DNA of 64,000 nucleotides from Fidelibacterota bacterium (GCA_004124875.1 SCKJ01000003.1:62001-126000); one strand, 5' to 3'. Positions 36,518 through 46,394 are shown, numbered from the stretch's first letter. A program made the numbers and translations. Notes: generated by a model not told the origin, from the letters alone.

Positions 36518-37075
36518 ATGAAGCAGACCCCCATCCGCTCAACGACCATCCTGGGTGTGCGTCTGGGACGCAGAGTCGCGTTGGCTGGCGATGGCCAGGT
36601 GACCCTGGGCGAGATGCAGCTCAAAAGCAATGCCGTCAAGGTGCGCTCATTCGCAGACGGAAAAGTTCTGGGTGGCTTTGCCGGGGCCGTGGCCGACGCC
36701 TTGACGCTGTTTGAAAAATTTGAGGCCAAACTGGAGGAGTACAACCACAACCTGCAGCGCGCGGCCGTGGAGCTGGCCAAGGAGTGGCGCACCGACAAAT
36801 ATCTGCGCGAACTCGACGCCATGCTGGCGCTCATGGATGTCGAAAACAGCTACCTCCTGTCCGGTTCCGGCGATGTGATTGATCCTGACGACCCGGTGAT
36901 CAGCATCGGCTCGGGAAGTGGCTATGCCACGGCGGCGGCCAGGGCTCTTATTGTGGCCGGGCAAAAGGACCCGCGCAAGATTGTCAAGACAGCCATGTCC
37001 ATCACCGCCGATTTGTGCATCTATACAAACCATCAGTTAAGCATGTTGGAATTGGGAGCCAAGACAAAGAAATGA
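36518..37075 (+). CDS. hslV: ATP-dependent protease peptidase subunit HslV
   Basis: The 185-residue protein has the HslV N-terminus STTILGVRLGRRVALAGDGQ, where the threonine nucleophile (Thr9 or Thr10) becomes the mature N-terminus after removal of the propeptide. Other features are VKVRSFADGKVLGGFAGAVA and VISIGSGSGYATAAARAL. It forms the proteolytic dodecamer with HslU. The stop overlaps the hslU ATG (ATGA). Confidence 0.96.
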   Translation: MKQTPIRSTTILGVRLGRRVALAGDGQVTLGEMQLKSNAVKVRSFADGKVLGGFAGAVADALTLFEKFEAKLEEYNHNLQRAAVELAKEWRTDKYLRELDAMLALMDVENSYLLSGSGDVIDPDDPVISIGSGSGYATAAARALIVAGQKDPRKIVKTAMSITADLCIYTNHQLSMLELGAKTKK

Positions 37076-38433
37076 AACCGATGACGCCCCGGCAGATCGT
37101 GAGGGAACTCGACAAGTATATTGTCGGACAGGAGGCCGCCAAAAAGTCGGTGGCCATCGCCATGCGGAACCGCTGGCGGAGGTTGCAGGTGCCCGATCAT
37201 CTGCGCGAAGAGATCATGCCCAACAACATTATCCTCATCGGCTCCACTGGTGTGGGCAAGACGGAAATCGCCCGGCGACTCGCCATGCTGGCGGACGCCC
37301 CTTTTGTCAAAGTGGAGGCCTCGAAGTTTACCGAAGTGGGTTATGTCGGCCGCGATGTGGAGAGCATTATTCGCGACCTGACCGAGGTGGCCGTGAGCAT
37401 GGTGCGCCATGAAAAGGAGGCTGAAGTTGAGGCCAAGGCCCTGGAACTGGCCGATGACCGCCTGCTCGACATTCTGTTTCCCCTGGATGATCAGCCGGTG
37501 GTCGTCCACGATGGCGGAGGATCTGGGGAGGATGAAGAGCTCCGGGCCCGGCATCAGCGCACGCGGGACAAGCTGCGCAAGCGGCTGCAGGCCGGGGAGT
37601 TTGAAGACCGTCTGGTGGAGATCAAGACCCACAGCGACGTCTCACCCATGATGCAGGTGATGGGTCCGTTTGGCATGGATGACGTCGCTATTAATATTCA
37701 GGAAATGCTGGGCAACATGCTGCCCAAAAAGAGCCGCAGTCAGAAAACAACTGTCGAGGAGGCACGCAAAATCCTGGCGGCGGAAGAGGCCGGCAAAATT
37801 ATCGATATGGATGAAGTCATCCGCGATGCACTTAACCGGGTCGAGGAAATGGGCATCGTCTTCATCGACGAGCTCGACAAAATTGCCGGGGAAAGGGCCA
37901 GCAGCGGTCCTGATGTATCCCGTGAAGGGGTCCAGCGTGATATACTGCCCATTATTGAAGGCTGTAATGTGGTGACCAAGTATGGCGTGGTGCAGACCGA
38001 CCATGTCCTGTTTATCGCGGCAGGCGCGTTTCATGTCAGCAAGCCGTCGGATCTGATCCCGGAGCTGCAGGGACGTTTTCCCATCCGCGTGGAAATGGAT
38101 GATTTAACGGAGAAGGATTTCGTCAAAATTCTCATCCACCCCCGCAATGCGCTGATCAAGCAGTATGAGGCGCTCCTCGCCACCGAAGGGGTGCGCCTCT
38201 CCTTTGACAAGCAGGCCATCAAGGAGATTGCCAGGGTCGCCTTCCAGGTGAACGAATCGAATGAGAACATCGGCGCGCGCCGTCTGCATACCATCCTGAC
38301 CACCCTGCTTGAGGATATTCTGTTTGAGCAGCCGGAAGGGTCGAATAAGGAGATTGCCATTACTCCCGCTATGGTGCGGACGCGGGTTGCGTCAATTGCC
38401 TCCGATCCCGATTTGAGCCGCTACATACTCTAG
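37072..38433 (+). CDS. hslU: HslUV ATPase subunit HslU
   Basis: I take ATG 37072, coupled to the hslV stop, giving 453 residues. Features are MTPRQIVRELDKYIVGQEAA, Walker A in LIGSTGVGKTEIARRLA, KFTEVGYVGRDVESIIRDL (pore loop), a charged I-domain (about residues 110-230), and Walker B in IVFIDELDKIAG. The sensor and C-terminal part (ENIGARRLHTILTTLLEDI) is intact. It unfolds substrates for HslV. Confidence 0.96.
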   Translation: MKPMTPRQIVRELDKYIVGQEAAKKSVAIAMRNRWRRLQVPDHLREEIMPNNIILIGSTGVGKTEIARRLAMLADAPFVKVEASKFTEVGYVGRDVESIIRDLTEVAVSMVRHEKEAEVEAKALELADDRLLDILFPLDDQPVVVHDGGGSGEDEELRARHQRTRDKLRKRLQAGEFEDRLVEIKTHSDVSPMMQVMGPFGMDDVAINIQEMLGNMLPKKSRSQKTTVEEARKILAAEEAGKIIDMDEVIRDALNRVEEMGIVFIDELDKIAGERASSGPDVSREGVQRDILPIIEGCNVVTKYGVVQTDHVLFIAAGAFHVSKPSDLIPELQGRFPIRVEMDDLTEKDFVKILIHPRNALIKQYEALLATEGVRLSFDKQAIKEIARVAFQVNESNENIGARRLHTILTTLLEDILFEQPEGSNKEIAITPAMVRTRVASIASDPDLSRYIL

Positions 38434-38447
38434 AACCGCATACCTGA

Positions 38448-39380
<933 letters not shown>

Positions 39381-39456
39381 CAGTGGGCAGTGGCAGTGGG
39401 CAGTGGCGGTGGCGGTTATCCAACATCCAACATCCAATATCCAACATCCGATATCC
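39381..39456. repeat. composite hexamer-heptamer repeat after argF
   Basis: CAGTGG/GGCAGT/GGCGGT units (39381-39416) pass into five heptamers: ATCCAAC, ATCCAAC, ATCCAAT, ATCCAAC, ATCCGAT (39418-39452). The order and strand match 13181-13253. It begins at the first base after the argF stop. Confidence 0.85.
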
Positions 39457-39469
39457 CCAGCCTGAACCC

Positions 39470-39645
39470 TGTCATCGCGGGCACCTTCGCTGAGCCTGTG
39501 CTGAGGAAGCAGAGCACACCCGTAGCGCTCAGTACAGGCTCCGCGCGGCGATTTCATGCAACCGGGCCCGTGAGATTGCCACCCTTCGCCAAGCTCAGGG
39601 CAGGCTCCATACGATTCGATAACTCTCATCTCCCTCGCAATGACA
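39470..39645. repeat. MITE-like element with TGTCAT(C/T)GCG ends
   Basis: TGTCATCGCGGG (39470-39481) and CTCGCAATGACA (ending near 39645) are imperfect inverted ends (10 of 12). Between them lie further repeat-like pieces such as GCTGAGCCTGTGCTGAGG and CCAAGCTCAGGGCAGGCTCC. The element looks like the GTCATTGCGAG-type intergenic elements seen in many bacteria. No protein is encoded. Confidence 0.6.
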
Positions 39646-39808
39646 AATCACTTTATTTAAACCATCCATTGTCCACCAGCCGTTTTCCATTTTCAATGCA
39701 GGCCTATCATGCGTCTATGGCTATAGGCCGGTTTTGGTTGTCCCACAGGCGAAGATTGTTTTACTTTCCTGATTGTTGCTTCAAATGATGACTTTGGGAG
39801 ATGCACCT
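39646..39808. other. intergenic region without recognised feature
   Basis: AT-rich leader of the T9SS cargo gene. TTTATTTAAACCATCC near 39651 could hold promoter elements, but no good -35/-10 pair is evident. No RNA gene or repeat was seen. Confidence 0.4.
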
Positions 39809-40549
39809 ATGCCACTGGCCACACGGAATCTGATGTTTTTCCTGTCACTGGGATGCTTGGCCCCGCTTCAGGCTCAAGTCTCCAACGTCGATTTTTCCAA
39901 TCAGGTGATGCCCATCTTCGCCTCAGCGGGCTGCACCGGTTCCACATGTCACGGTGGCGGCGCCGGTGGCCTAACCATTACCACAGACGCCGGCAGCACC
40001 TACAACAACATAGTAGGGGTGGCCAGCAGCTGCAGCGGATTCGATTATATTGAACCGATGAGCACCAACGCCTCCTACATTTACCGGAAAATTATCGGCA
40101 CTCAGAGCTGTGGTGGCAGTCGCATGCCCGCCAGCGACCCGGCCTACTTCGATAACAATACCGATAAGCTGGAAATCATCCGTGTCTGGATAGAGGAAGG
40201 CGCTTTTGCGGAGGCCAGTACGGTAGCGCTAATTGCCCCGCAGCGTCCCCCCATTCCGTATTCCCTGGAACCCAACTATCCCAACCCCTTCAATCCTGTC
40301 ACGACCATCTATTTCGTTCTGCCTGCAGCCAGCCACGTGCGTCTGACAGTCTACGATCTGACGGGCCGGATTGTGACCACCCTGGTGAACGGCGTATCTG
40401 ATGCCGGCTACAGGAGCGTGATATGGCAGGGACAGGATGATTCAGGCCAGTCCGTACCGGCGGGGGTCTACCTCTACCGCGTGACGGCTAGCAGCCTTGG
40501 CAGCGGGGAGCGCTTCAGCCAGACCCGGAAGATGGTTTTACTAAAATAG
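39809..40549 (+). CDS. secreted CX4CH-containing protein with type IX secretion sorting domain
   Basis: ATG 39809 (GGGAG nine bases upstream) gives a signal peptide (MPLATRNLMFFLSLGCLAPL, cleaved after QAQ). The first domain contains VMPIFASAGCTGSTCHGGGA, a CX4CH motif in a context like the cytochrome-type domains of FCB and Planctomycetes proteins; two more cysteines follow (SSCSGF, GTQSCGGSRMP). Residues from about 155 form a T9SS C-terminal sorting domain: LEPNYPNPFNPVTTIYFVLP, then LTVYDLTGRIVTTLVNG, ending FSQTRKMVLLK. So the protein is probably exported and fixed on the cell surface, and may carry heme. The PorD-like protein at 15234-16076 is the matching secretion component. Confidence 0.85.
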   Translation: MPLATRNLMFFLSLGCLAPLQAQVSNVDFSNQVMPIFASAGCTGSTCHGGGAGGLTITTDAGSTYNNIVGVASSCSGFDYIEPMSTNASYIYRKIIGTQSCGGSRMPASDPAYFDNNTDKLEIIRVWIEEGAFAEASTVALIAPQRPPIPYSLEPNYPNPFNPVTTIYFVLPAASHVRLTVYDLTGRIVTTLVNGVSDAGYRSVIWQGQDDSGQSVPAGVYLYRVTASSLGSGERFSQTRKMVLLK

Positions 40550-40553
40550 TCGT

Positions 40554-40595
40554 CAGTTGTCAGGCGTCAGAAACCTGAAACTCGAAACCTGAAAC
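40554..40595. repeat. heptamer tract after the T9SS cargo gene
   Basis: Six consecutive units: CAGTTGT, CAGGCGT, CAGAAAC, CTGAAAC, TCGAAAC, CTGAAAC. The last four belong to the same family as the cassette 1 arms (1774-1794). It starts four bases after the stop. No four-helix-bundle gene is near. Confidence 0.8.
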
Positions 40596-40688
40596 CCACC
40601 TCTTCCCGCGCTGAGTTACTCGAGGGAGGAATCATTAACCTTTTACTCGGCCCTGCCTAAATTCCGGCCAACCACGCAGGAGCCGCCC

Positions 40689-41504
40689 ATGGTCGACATC
40701 AACCACCTCACTCTCAGCTACACGCCCAGCGAGCAGGAGCATCGCTACGGCGACAAAATCCACCTGCTCTCGCAGCCGTTTCTGCAATCGCTGCTGGCCC
40801 GGTTATGCGATCAGACCACCGGTCAACCGGCCATCAACTGGATCGTGGAGCATCTCTACCAGGAGCTGGCGGCGGTGGTGGTCAACGCGGAGTTTGAGCA
40901 GCTCCAGACCCGCATCAACACGCGCATGATCGACCACAATCCTGAAGGTGTCTTTGAAGGAGACATTGTCGATCCTGACAGCCGTGTGGTGCTGGTGGAC
41001 CTGGCCAGGGCGGGCATGCTGCCGTCCTTTGTGGCCCTTGAATATTTTAACCATGTGCTCAATCCCCGCCATGTGCGGCTGGATCATATTTTCATTAACC
41101 GGGCCGTTAATGAGGCCAATGAAGTGATCGGCACCCACATGGCCGGCCACAAAATCGGCGGTGATATTGAAGGCGCGATGGTGCTGTTTCCCGATCCCAT
41201 GGGAGCGACGGGGGGCTCCATGTGTGACGCCGTGAACGTTTACAAAAGCACCATCTCGGGAACCGCGAAGAAGCTCATCGCCCTGCACCTGATCATTACG
41301 CCCGAGTATGTCCATAGAGTGACGGCCGAGCACCCCGACCTTATCGTCTACGCCCTGCGCCTCGACCGGGGCCTGTCGGATGACGAGGTGCTGGCCTCGG
41401 TCCCCGGCGCCTATCCTGGCCGGGAAAAGGGACTCAATGAGCACCAGTATATTGTGCCCGGCGCGGGGGGCCTCGGGGAGATTATCAACAACTCTTACGT
41501 GTGA
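40689..41504 (+). CDS. upp: uracil phosphoribosyltransferase family protein
   Basis: The 271-residue protein has the UPRTase PRPP loop AMVLFPDPMGATGGSMCD and the uracil-binding end GLNEHQYIVPGAGGLGEIIN. It is about 60 residues longer than E. coli Upp, with an extended region around residues 60-100. It salvages uracil to UMP. AGGAG precedes the ATG. The catalytic motifs are intact, so I call it Upp, although the long form could have altered regulation. Confidence 0.82.
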   Translation: MVDINHLTLSYTPSEQEHRYGDKIHLLSQPFLQSLLARLCDQTTGQPAINWIVEHLYQELAAVVVNAEFEQLQTRINTRMIDHNPEGVFEGDIVDPDSRVVLVDLARAGMLPSFVALEYFNHVLNPRHVRLDHIFINRAVNEANEVIGTHMAGHKIGGDIEGAMVLFPDPMGATGGSMCDAVNVYKSTISGTAKKLIALHLIITPEYVHRVTAEHPDLIVYALRLDRGLSDDEVLASVPGAYPGREKGLNEHQYIVPGAGGLGEIINNSYV

Positions 41505-41522
41505 GAGGCGCAGCCTTACGGC

Positions 41523-41589
41523 TTGTCATTCTGGGCGCTGCGAGGAATCTCGGATTGCTGCTCCGCCAGCTGGCGGAGCGCGATGACAA
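41523..41589. repeat. short palindromic intergenic element
   Basis: TTGTCAT (41523-41529) and ATGACAA (41583-41589) are inverted ends. Inside is a perfect 20-base palindrome, GCTCCGCCAGCTGGCGGAGC, at 41560-41579. It lies between convergent genes and could act as a two-way transcription terminator or as a mobile repeat related to 39470-39645. About 50 bases further on, CCTGAGCCTGTCGAAGGGC (41651-41669) is another repeat-like sequence; the rest up to 41697 shows nothing. Confidence 0.65.
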
Positions 41590-41697
41590 TTAAGCAAACT
41601 TTGACAGAGCCAGAGCATGACCTTCTGACTCCGTCACCCTGAGTCCTCGTCCTGAGCCTGTCGAAGGGCTCTCGAAGGGCGACGGCGCCGAGTCCGG

Positions 41698-42639
41698 CTA
41701 AAGCTTGTCGAAGGTGGCAACCATCCGCTGCCGCATCTGCTCATCCGGCAGCCGGCCCACTCCCGCACCCATGTTCTCCAGCATATGAGGGACTTGGCGG
41801 GTGGCCGGAATGGCGCAGGTGACGGCGGGATGTGAGACGATGAACTTCAAAAAAAACTGGGCCCAGTTGCGGCAGTCAAATTCGGCGGCCCACTCCGGCA
41901 GCGCTTTGCCGCGGACCCGCGAAAATAGACGCCCGGTCCGAAACGGCCTGTTGATGATGACGCCCAATCCCAGGTCGGCCGCCAGTGGCAGCAGCCGTCT
42001 TTCAACCTCACGGTCGGCAATATTATAGGTGAATTGCACAAAGTCGAACTGACTCGTTTTCAGCGCCCGTTCAATTTTTGCGTGCCGACGGCCGTGGGAA
42101 GTGGTAATGCCGATGTGACCGATGCGGCCCTCCATCTTCCATGCCCGCAGGGTTTCCAGGTGCACCTCCCAGCCGACCATATTGTGTATCTGCATCAGGT
42201 CAAATTTATCCACGCCCCACAACTCCCGCGAATTGTCCATCTGGCGAATACCACGCTGTTGTCCCCTCGTCCAGACCTTGGTGGCTGAGAATAAGCTGCC
42301 CGTGCCCTTGAGCTGTTTCAGGGCATAGCCGATGGCCTCTTCCGAAAGCCCATACATGGGTGAGGAATCAATGAGGGCGCCCCCCTGGCTTAAGAAGGTG
42401 CGCAATACTTCCACCCTTTGCCTGACCGCCGGGCTGCGAATGTCGACATCAAAAGTGCGCCACGATCCCATGCCGATAACCGGCAGTGTGGTTTGACTCG
42501 AAGGCACTGTGCGAAAGATGGCTTCCTTTTCAGCCGGCCAGAGCGAGCCGGGGTGCAGCGCCAAGGCGGCGGCGGTACTCCCGGTGATTTTTAAGAAATG
42601 GCGGCGGGTGATGGGCCGGAGCGGGTAGAGGAAAGACAT
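41698..42639 (-). CDS. aldo/keto reductase with Tat signal
   Basis: The 313-residue protein starts with a twin-arginine signal (PITRRHFLKITGSTAAALAL), so it should be exported folded, with cofactor. The barrel shows MGSWRTFDVDIRSPAVRQ, DSSPMYGLSEEAIGYAL (the Asp and Tyr of the catalytic tetrad), TKVWTRGQQ (Lys), and DLMQIHNMVGW (His). It probably reduces carbonyl compounds with NAD(P)H; substrate unknown. It is the last gene of a minus-strand run, 50 bases after the heme-oxygenase-like gene. Confidence 0.82.
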   Translation of the reverse strand: MSFLYPLRPITRRHFLKITGSTAAALALHPGSLWPAEKEAIFRTVPSSQTTLPVIGMGSWRTFDVDIRSPAVRQRVEVLRTFLSQGGALIDSSPMYGLSEEAIGYALKQLKGTGSLFSATKVWTRGQQRGIRQMDNSRELWGVDKFDLMQIHNMVGWEVHLETLRAWKMEGRIGHIGITTSHGRRHAKIERALKTSQFDFVQFTYNIADREVERRLLPLAADLGLGVIINRPFRTGRLFSRVRGKALPEWAAEFDCRNWAQFFLKFIVSHPAVTCAIPATRQVPHMLENMGAGVGRLPDEQMRQRMVATFDKL

Positions 42640-42688
42640 AAGATCAGGATCTCTGGCGGCCGATACTCTTTTTATGGCGGCCTGAACC

Positions 42689-43621
42689 TCAGGCGGCAGA
42701 TTCTCCTTGGCGGTCCTGGTTCAGTCCGATCCAGAAGGCCGCCACCCCTTCCAGCATTTCGAGGCCACCCGAGATAAATTTCCCGCGGTCAAACCAATCG
42801 GTAAAGAAGACCTCTTCCAGCTCGTCCTGGGTGTGGCTGGCGTGTTGGTCTTCCACCCTGTCGTGCCAGGTGAAAAACGCCAGTGGCATGTTGTTCAACT
42901 CTTTGGCCTTGACGGCCTGCAATCCGCTGACCAGTTGCTTCCAAAAACCTGCTGCGGCCCAGTTCTCAACGGCAAAACTGGCCCCTTCGGCCTCGCTGGG
43001 GTCTTCCCCGCCGTAAATGCGAGATAGTTCATCGCAGAAGAAAAGAGTCGATTCCGTGCCGTGGCGCCGTTTGCCCATCTGGTCAAACTCAAGATCGAGG
43101 GTCTTGCCGAGCCGCAGCAGCCATTCAAAATGGGCCGCCTTGAACCTGAAAATGCCGCCGTCGACCGTGCCTTCGGTGTTGACCAGCTCCGGATCGCCGG
43201 AAAGTTCCATGTCATCTTCGGACAAAGTGCGGGCGGATGAGGAGCGGGCCCCGTTACCCGGCTTCCGGAAAATGGCCCCGATCTCATTGGCCAGGATTTC
43301 CTTGGACGCGCGCATGGCTTCCAGAGTTTGGGAATTGATCATCTTTTTGAGTTGGGCGATGAGAAACAGATTGGAAAAAACGGAGAACTGAACGACAAAA
43401 TGCCGCACGTGATCGAGCGACATGCTGCCCCTTTCAAACCACCGGCAGTACTCATTGTGGGTGATAATGTGGTGCGTCATGAACTTGTTTTGGACTTCAT
43501 CCAGAAATTCCCGGTAATCGTCAACCTGTGCCGGGGTGATTTCGCCTGAGGAAATTCGCGCCAGCAGCGCCGGTGAAAATTGGGTCAGGTCGTTAATTGT
43601 CTGTAGTTTTTCGGAAGTCAT
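42689..43621 (-). CDS. heme-oxygenase-like (HDO-type) all-helical protein
   Basis: The 310-residue protein is all helical. MTHHIITHNEYCRWFERGSM and HVRHFVVQFSVFSNLFLIAQ near residues 48-90 and FFTWHDRVEDQHASHTQDEL near residue 245 give glutamates and histidines spaced as in heme-oxygenase-like di-iron oxidases (HDOs). Such enzymes use two irons to oxidise small molecules, amino acids or fatty acids. There is no biosynthetic cluster nearby, and the metal ligands are inferred by eye, so the function is open. Confidence 0.6.
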   Translation of the reverse strand: MTSEKLQTINDLTQFSPALLARISSGEITPAQVDDYREFLDEVQNKFMTHHIITHNEYCRWFERGSMSLDHVRHFVVQFSVFSNLFLIAQLKKMINSQTLEAMRASKEILANEIGAIFRKPGNGARSSSARTLSEDDMELSGDPELVNTEGTVDGGIFRFKAAHFEWLLRLGKTLDLEFDQMGKRRHGTESTLFFCDELSRIYGGEDPSEAEGASFAVENWAAAGFWKQLVSGLQAVKAKELNNMPLAFFTWHDRVEDQHASHTQDELEEVFFTDWFDRGKFISGGLEMLEGVAAFWIGLNQDRQGESAA

Positions 43622-43670
43622 GACATCACCTGTGCTCTTAAAACTGAATACTGTATGGCTCTACAACCTG

Positions 43671-44408
43671 TCAATCGATCTGGTCGAAGATGATTTCACG
43701 CGTATAATACTCCACATGGATGCTTTCAGTGACATCTACCCGCACCTCGTAATTTGCCCCCTGTCCAGGGTCGAGCGCAGTATCGGAGGCGACACCCGAG
43801 AGGTAAGTCATGGCCTTGCCGGAGACAAAGGCAGAGTCGACCGCCACCAGCTCCGACTTCGCGTCCCAGAGCTTAAAGACAATGCGCACAAAATCGGCCC
43901 TCGTTGTGCCCTCGTTGCGGATCTCTCCGGCGTAAGTGCGGTAGCCGGTGAAAAATTCCTCGTGCGCGTCGCCCAGGAATTCGATATTCGGCTTTATATC
44001 GATCATCTCGTCAATCGACCGGATGGACGATTTGGGCAGCGTCAGCTTACCCAGGCTGGTTTCGAGGATGATCTGGTTGAGGTCCTCCTCCAGTAAATTG
44101 CCCCGGACCACCGTGCCATTGGTGAGCACCACTTCATGGGTCGAACGCACGGGGGCCAGCCGTTTGATGAGCGACCGGTAGATTTCCGGCGTCATTTCAC
44201 GGCTGCGGCTCGCCTCCACATCCACGCGCAGCTGGTTCATGTCCCTGCGCAGCTGGTCGATGGATTGCTGCAGCTCAAAAAACTCGCTGGCACGGGCGGC
44301 GGGACGCCGCTGCACCGGGGGCACTTTATCGCCGGCCTTATCCTGTGCCGGCGCCGGCAGTGCCGCCAGAATGGCCACAAGCCGAATGACCAGCGTTCCG
44401 GCCCTCAT
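43671..44408 (-). CDS. secreted coiled-coil protein with FxLYD-like domain
   Basis: ATG 44408 overlaps the upstream stop (TGATG) and gives a signal peptide (MRAGTLVIRLVAILAALPAP, cleaved after AQ). A predicted coiled coil (FFELQQSIDQLRRDMNQLRV) is followed by VVLTNGTVVRGNLLEEDLNQ and a C-terminal beta domain (EFFTGYRTYAGEIRNEGTTR, VDSAFVSGKAMTYLSGVASD) of FxLYD/DUF3426-like type. Likely a periplasmic or envelope protein working with the HEAT-repeat lipoprotein encoded just upstream. Function unknown. Confidence 0.6.
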   Translation of the reverse strand: MRAGTLVIRLVAILAALPAPAQDKAGDKVPPVQRRPAARASEFFELQQSIDQLRRDMNQLRVDVEASRSREMTPEIYRSLIKRLAPVRSTHEVVLTNGTVVRGNLLEEDLNQIILETSLGKLTLPKSSIRSIDEMIDIKPNIEFLGDAHEEFFTGYRTYAGEIRNEGTTRADFVRIVFKLWDAKSELVAVDSAFVSGKAMTYLSGVASDTALDPGQGANYEVRVDVTESIHVEYYTREIIFDQID

Positions 44409-45568
44409 CACAGGTTTCCCTGCGCCCATCCGATGGCCGCTTTATGGGCTGCCCGGCGGATACGCTCCTGGCTCAGCGCTCCAGGTTGGAGCGCCTCAGC
44501 CAGCGCGGTGATGGTTCCCAACAAGTGGTAATTGCGGTGGTTCTCCAGCAGGGGGATGATATGGCTGAGCACTTCGGGATCGTTGAAATTAGCCAGATTG
44601 GTAATGGCCCGCTCACGGAAAGTGAACGGAAAATCGTCGCTGATGGCGATTTCCAGCAACGTCGGCTTGATGGCGGGATCGTCAAATTCATCCAACGCCG
44701 TAAGCAGGGTGTTCAGCAGCGAGTAGTACTCTCCCCGGTTCAGCTGGTATGTTTCCAGCAGAGCCAGCACCAGCCGCTCCTCCTTTATATCGCCCATGGC
44801 GCTTAACGCAAATTTGCGCAGCTGCATATTGGTAGTGGGGTTGCCCAGCATTTCGGCAAACATCTGCACCACCTCGGGAGAGTCTTTTTTCGCCAGCAGC
44901 TCAATGGCGGTACTGCGCGCGGCCAGGTCGACCTGCGAATCGGTGGCCAGCTTCATCAGGAACGGAATGGCCCGCTCATCGCCCATGTTCCCCAACGCAC
45001 GGGTAATGGTCTGTTCCATGCGCAAATGGTTCTCGGCGCTCACCTGGTAGAGGTCGATGAGGGTCTGAATATGATCTTCCGAGCCTATTTTTTCCAGCGC
45101 CTCGGCCAGCTTGTTCCGCAGGATGGCCAGTTTGGCATCGGTGGTCGTGAGGGCCTGGGTCAGCGCCTCAGCCGAGGCTGGACTGGGGATCCGTGACAGG
45201 ACATCGATGGTCTCCAGCATCATATCCAGGTTCAGCGCTTCGGCGTCCCGCACTGTCTTGCCCAGGGCCTCCAGAGCGGTCGGATGCCGGCTCTCACCCA
45301 GCGCTTCGGCGGCTGCCAGCCGCACCGATTGGGGTTGCTCCGTGTCCTCATAAATCTCAATGATGGAGAGCAGCGCACCCATTTTGCCTTTCTGGTACTG
45401 CAGGCGCAATTTCTCCACGGTCACTTCATCCTTGGCCCGGTTGAACAAAAAGCAGCCGGACATGGAAAGCGCCAGGGTGGCCAACAGCAGTCCCCTGCCG
45501 AAAGTGGCAGACATGCGCCGCAAGGACGATAGCAGGCCGGGAATGGTATGGGTGTTGGAGCGGATCAT
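44408..45568 (-). CDS. HEAT-repeat lipoprotein
   Basis: A lipobox (LALSMSGC) follows a hydrophobic signal. The ATG at 45568 directly abuts the lpxH-like stop; ATG 45514 would give a more typical signal length. The rest consists of HEAT repeats (for example VRLAAAEALGESRHPTALEA, MEQTITRALGNMGDERAIPF, LRKFALSAMGDIKEERLVLA). HEAT arrays are protein-binding scaffolds; this one faces the periplasm or the outside. It is coupled to the coiled-coil protein gene downstream. Confidence 0.75.
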   Translation of the reverse strand: MIRSNTHTIPGLLSSLRRMSATFGRGLLLATLALSMSGCFLFNRAKDEVTVEKLRLQYQKGKMGALLSIIEIYEDTEQPQSVRLAAAEALGESRHPTALEALGKTVRDAEALNLDMMLETIDVLSRIPSPASAEALTQALTTTDAKLAILRNKLAEALEKIGSEDHIQTLIDLYQVSAENHLRMEQTITRALGNMGDERAIPFLMKLATDSQVDLAARSTAIELLAKKDSPEVVQMFAEMLGNPTTNMQLRKFALSAMGDIKEERLVLALLETYQLNRGEYYSLLNTLLTALDEFDDPAIKPTLLEIAISDDFPFTFRERAITNLANFNDPEVLSHIIPLLENHRNYHLLGTITALAEALQPGALSQERIRRAAHKAAIGWAQGNL

Positions 45569-46336
45569 TTATTCTGCGGGCCAAGTTTCAAGCGTCAGCC
45601 TGCCAGCGACAATTTTACCATATGTAAAGTGTGAAATCCAGTCTCCGAGGCAAAGCAGCTGCCGGCCTCCATCTGGCCCACCGGTGCCCGTTTCAGCGAC
45701 GGTATGCAGCCGGTTGAGATGGTAATGTCCCATCACGACGGCATCGGTGCCGCGGTCCCACTCCCCCTGGGCAAACTGGAGCAGCTCGTTGTGCATGGTT
45801 TCCGCGCCGGCCTCGGAATGCTTGTAGTTACCCCGGCTGTTGTGGGAAAATGATTTGGCAAAGGCGATGCCCAGGTCGGGGTGCAGCCACCGAAAAAGGA
45901 ATATGAACAGGCGGCTGCGAATGACCTTGCGCATGAGGCGGTAACCTTTTTCCCCTGTCAGGGTGCCGTCTCCGTGCGTCAATAGAAATCGCCTGCCGTC
46001 GATTTCCACCCGCAGTGCGGACTTGTAAACTTTTATGCCGATGGTGGCCGTGAGGAAGTCTCGGGTCCAGAAATCGTGATTTCCCAGGATATAGTGGACC
46101 GTCACCCCGGCATCCACCAGCTTTTGCAGCTGTGCGAGCACATCGAAATAGTATTGCGGGGAGGTGTGGCGGTATTCAAACCAGAAGTCAAAGAAATCGC
46201 CGAGAATGTAGAGGACGCCGCCACTTTCAGCCACATGATCAAACAGCCTGAACAGGCGCTGCCGCCTACGCTTTTCCATATCGTCATAGCCGATGGCGAG
46301 ATGGACATCCGAAAGGAAGTATGTGGGGGCGGTCAT
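45569..46336 (-). CDS. UDP-2,3-diacylglucosamine diphosphatase-like metallophosphoesterase (LpxH-like)
   Basis: From ATG 46336 the protein has 255 residues. It shows the calcineurin-like metal motifs FLSDVHLAIGYDD, YILGDFFDFWFEY, YILGNHDFW, LTHGDG and MGHYH. FDFWFEYR and the GDW...F end are typical of LpxH and its Bacteroidota homologues, which hydrolyse UDP-diacylglucosamine to lipid X in lipid A synthesis. Since kds and lpx genes are present, this role is likely, although related phosphoesterases exist. Confidence 0.8.
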   Translation of the reverse strand: MTAPTYFLSDVHLAIGYDDMEKRRRQRLFRLFDHVAESGGVLYILGDFFDFWFEYRHTSPQYYFDVLAQLQKLVDAGVTVHYILGNHDFWTRDFLTATIGIKVYKSALRVEIDGRRFLLTHGDGTLTGEKGYRLMRKVIRSRLFIFLFRWLHPDLGIAFAKSFSHNSRGNYKHSEAGAETMHNELLQFAQGEWDRGTDAVVMGHYHLNRLHTVAETGTGGPDGGRQLLCLGDWISHFTYGKIVAGRLTLETWPAE

Positions 46337-46394
46337 GCGCGATAAAATTAGGATTGGAACCGACGGGGGGCAAAGCCATATTCGGTGAAAAAGG

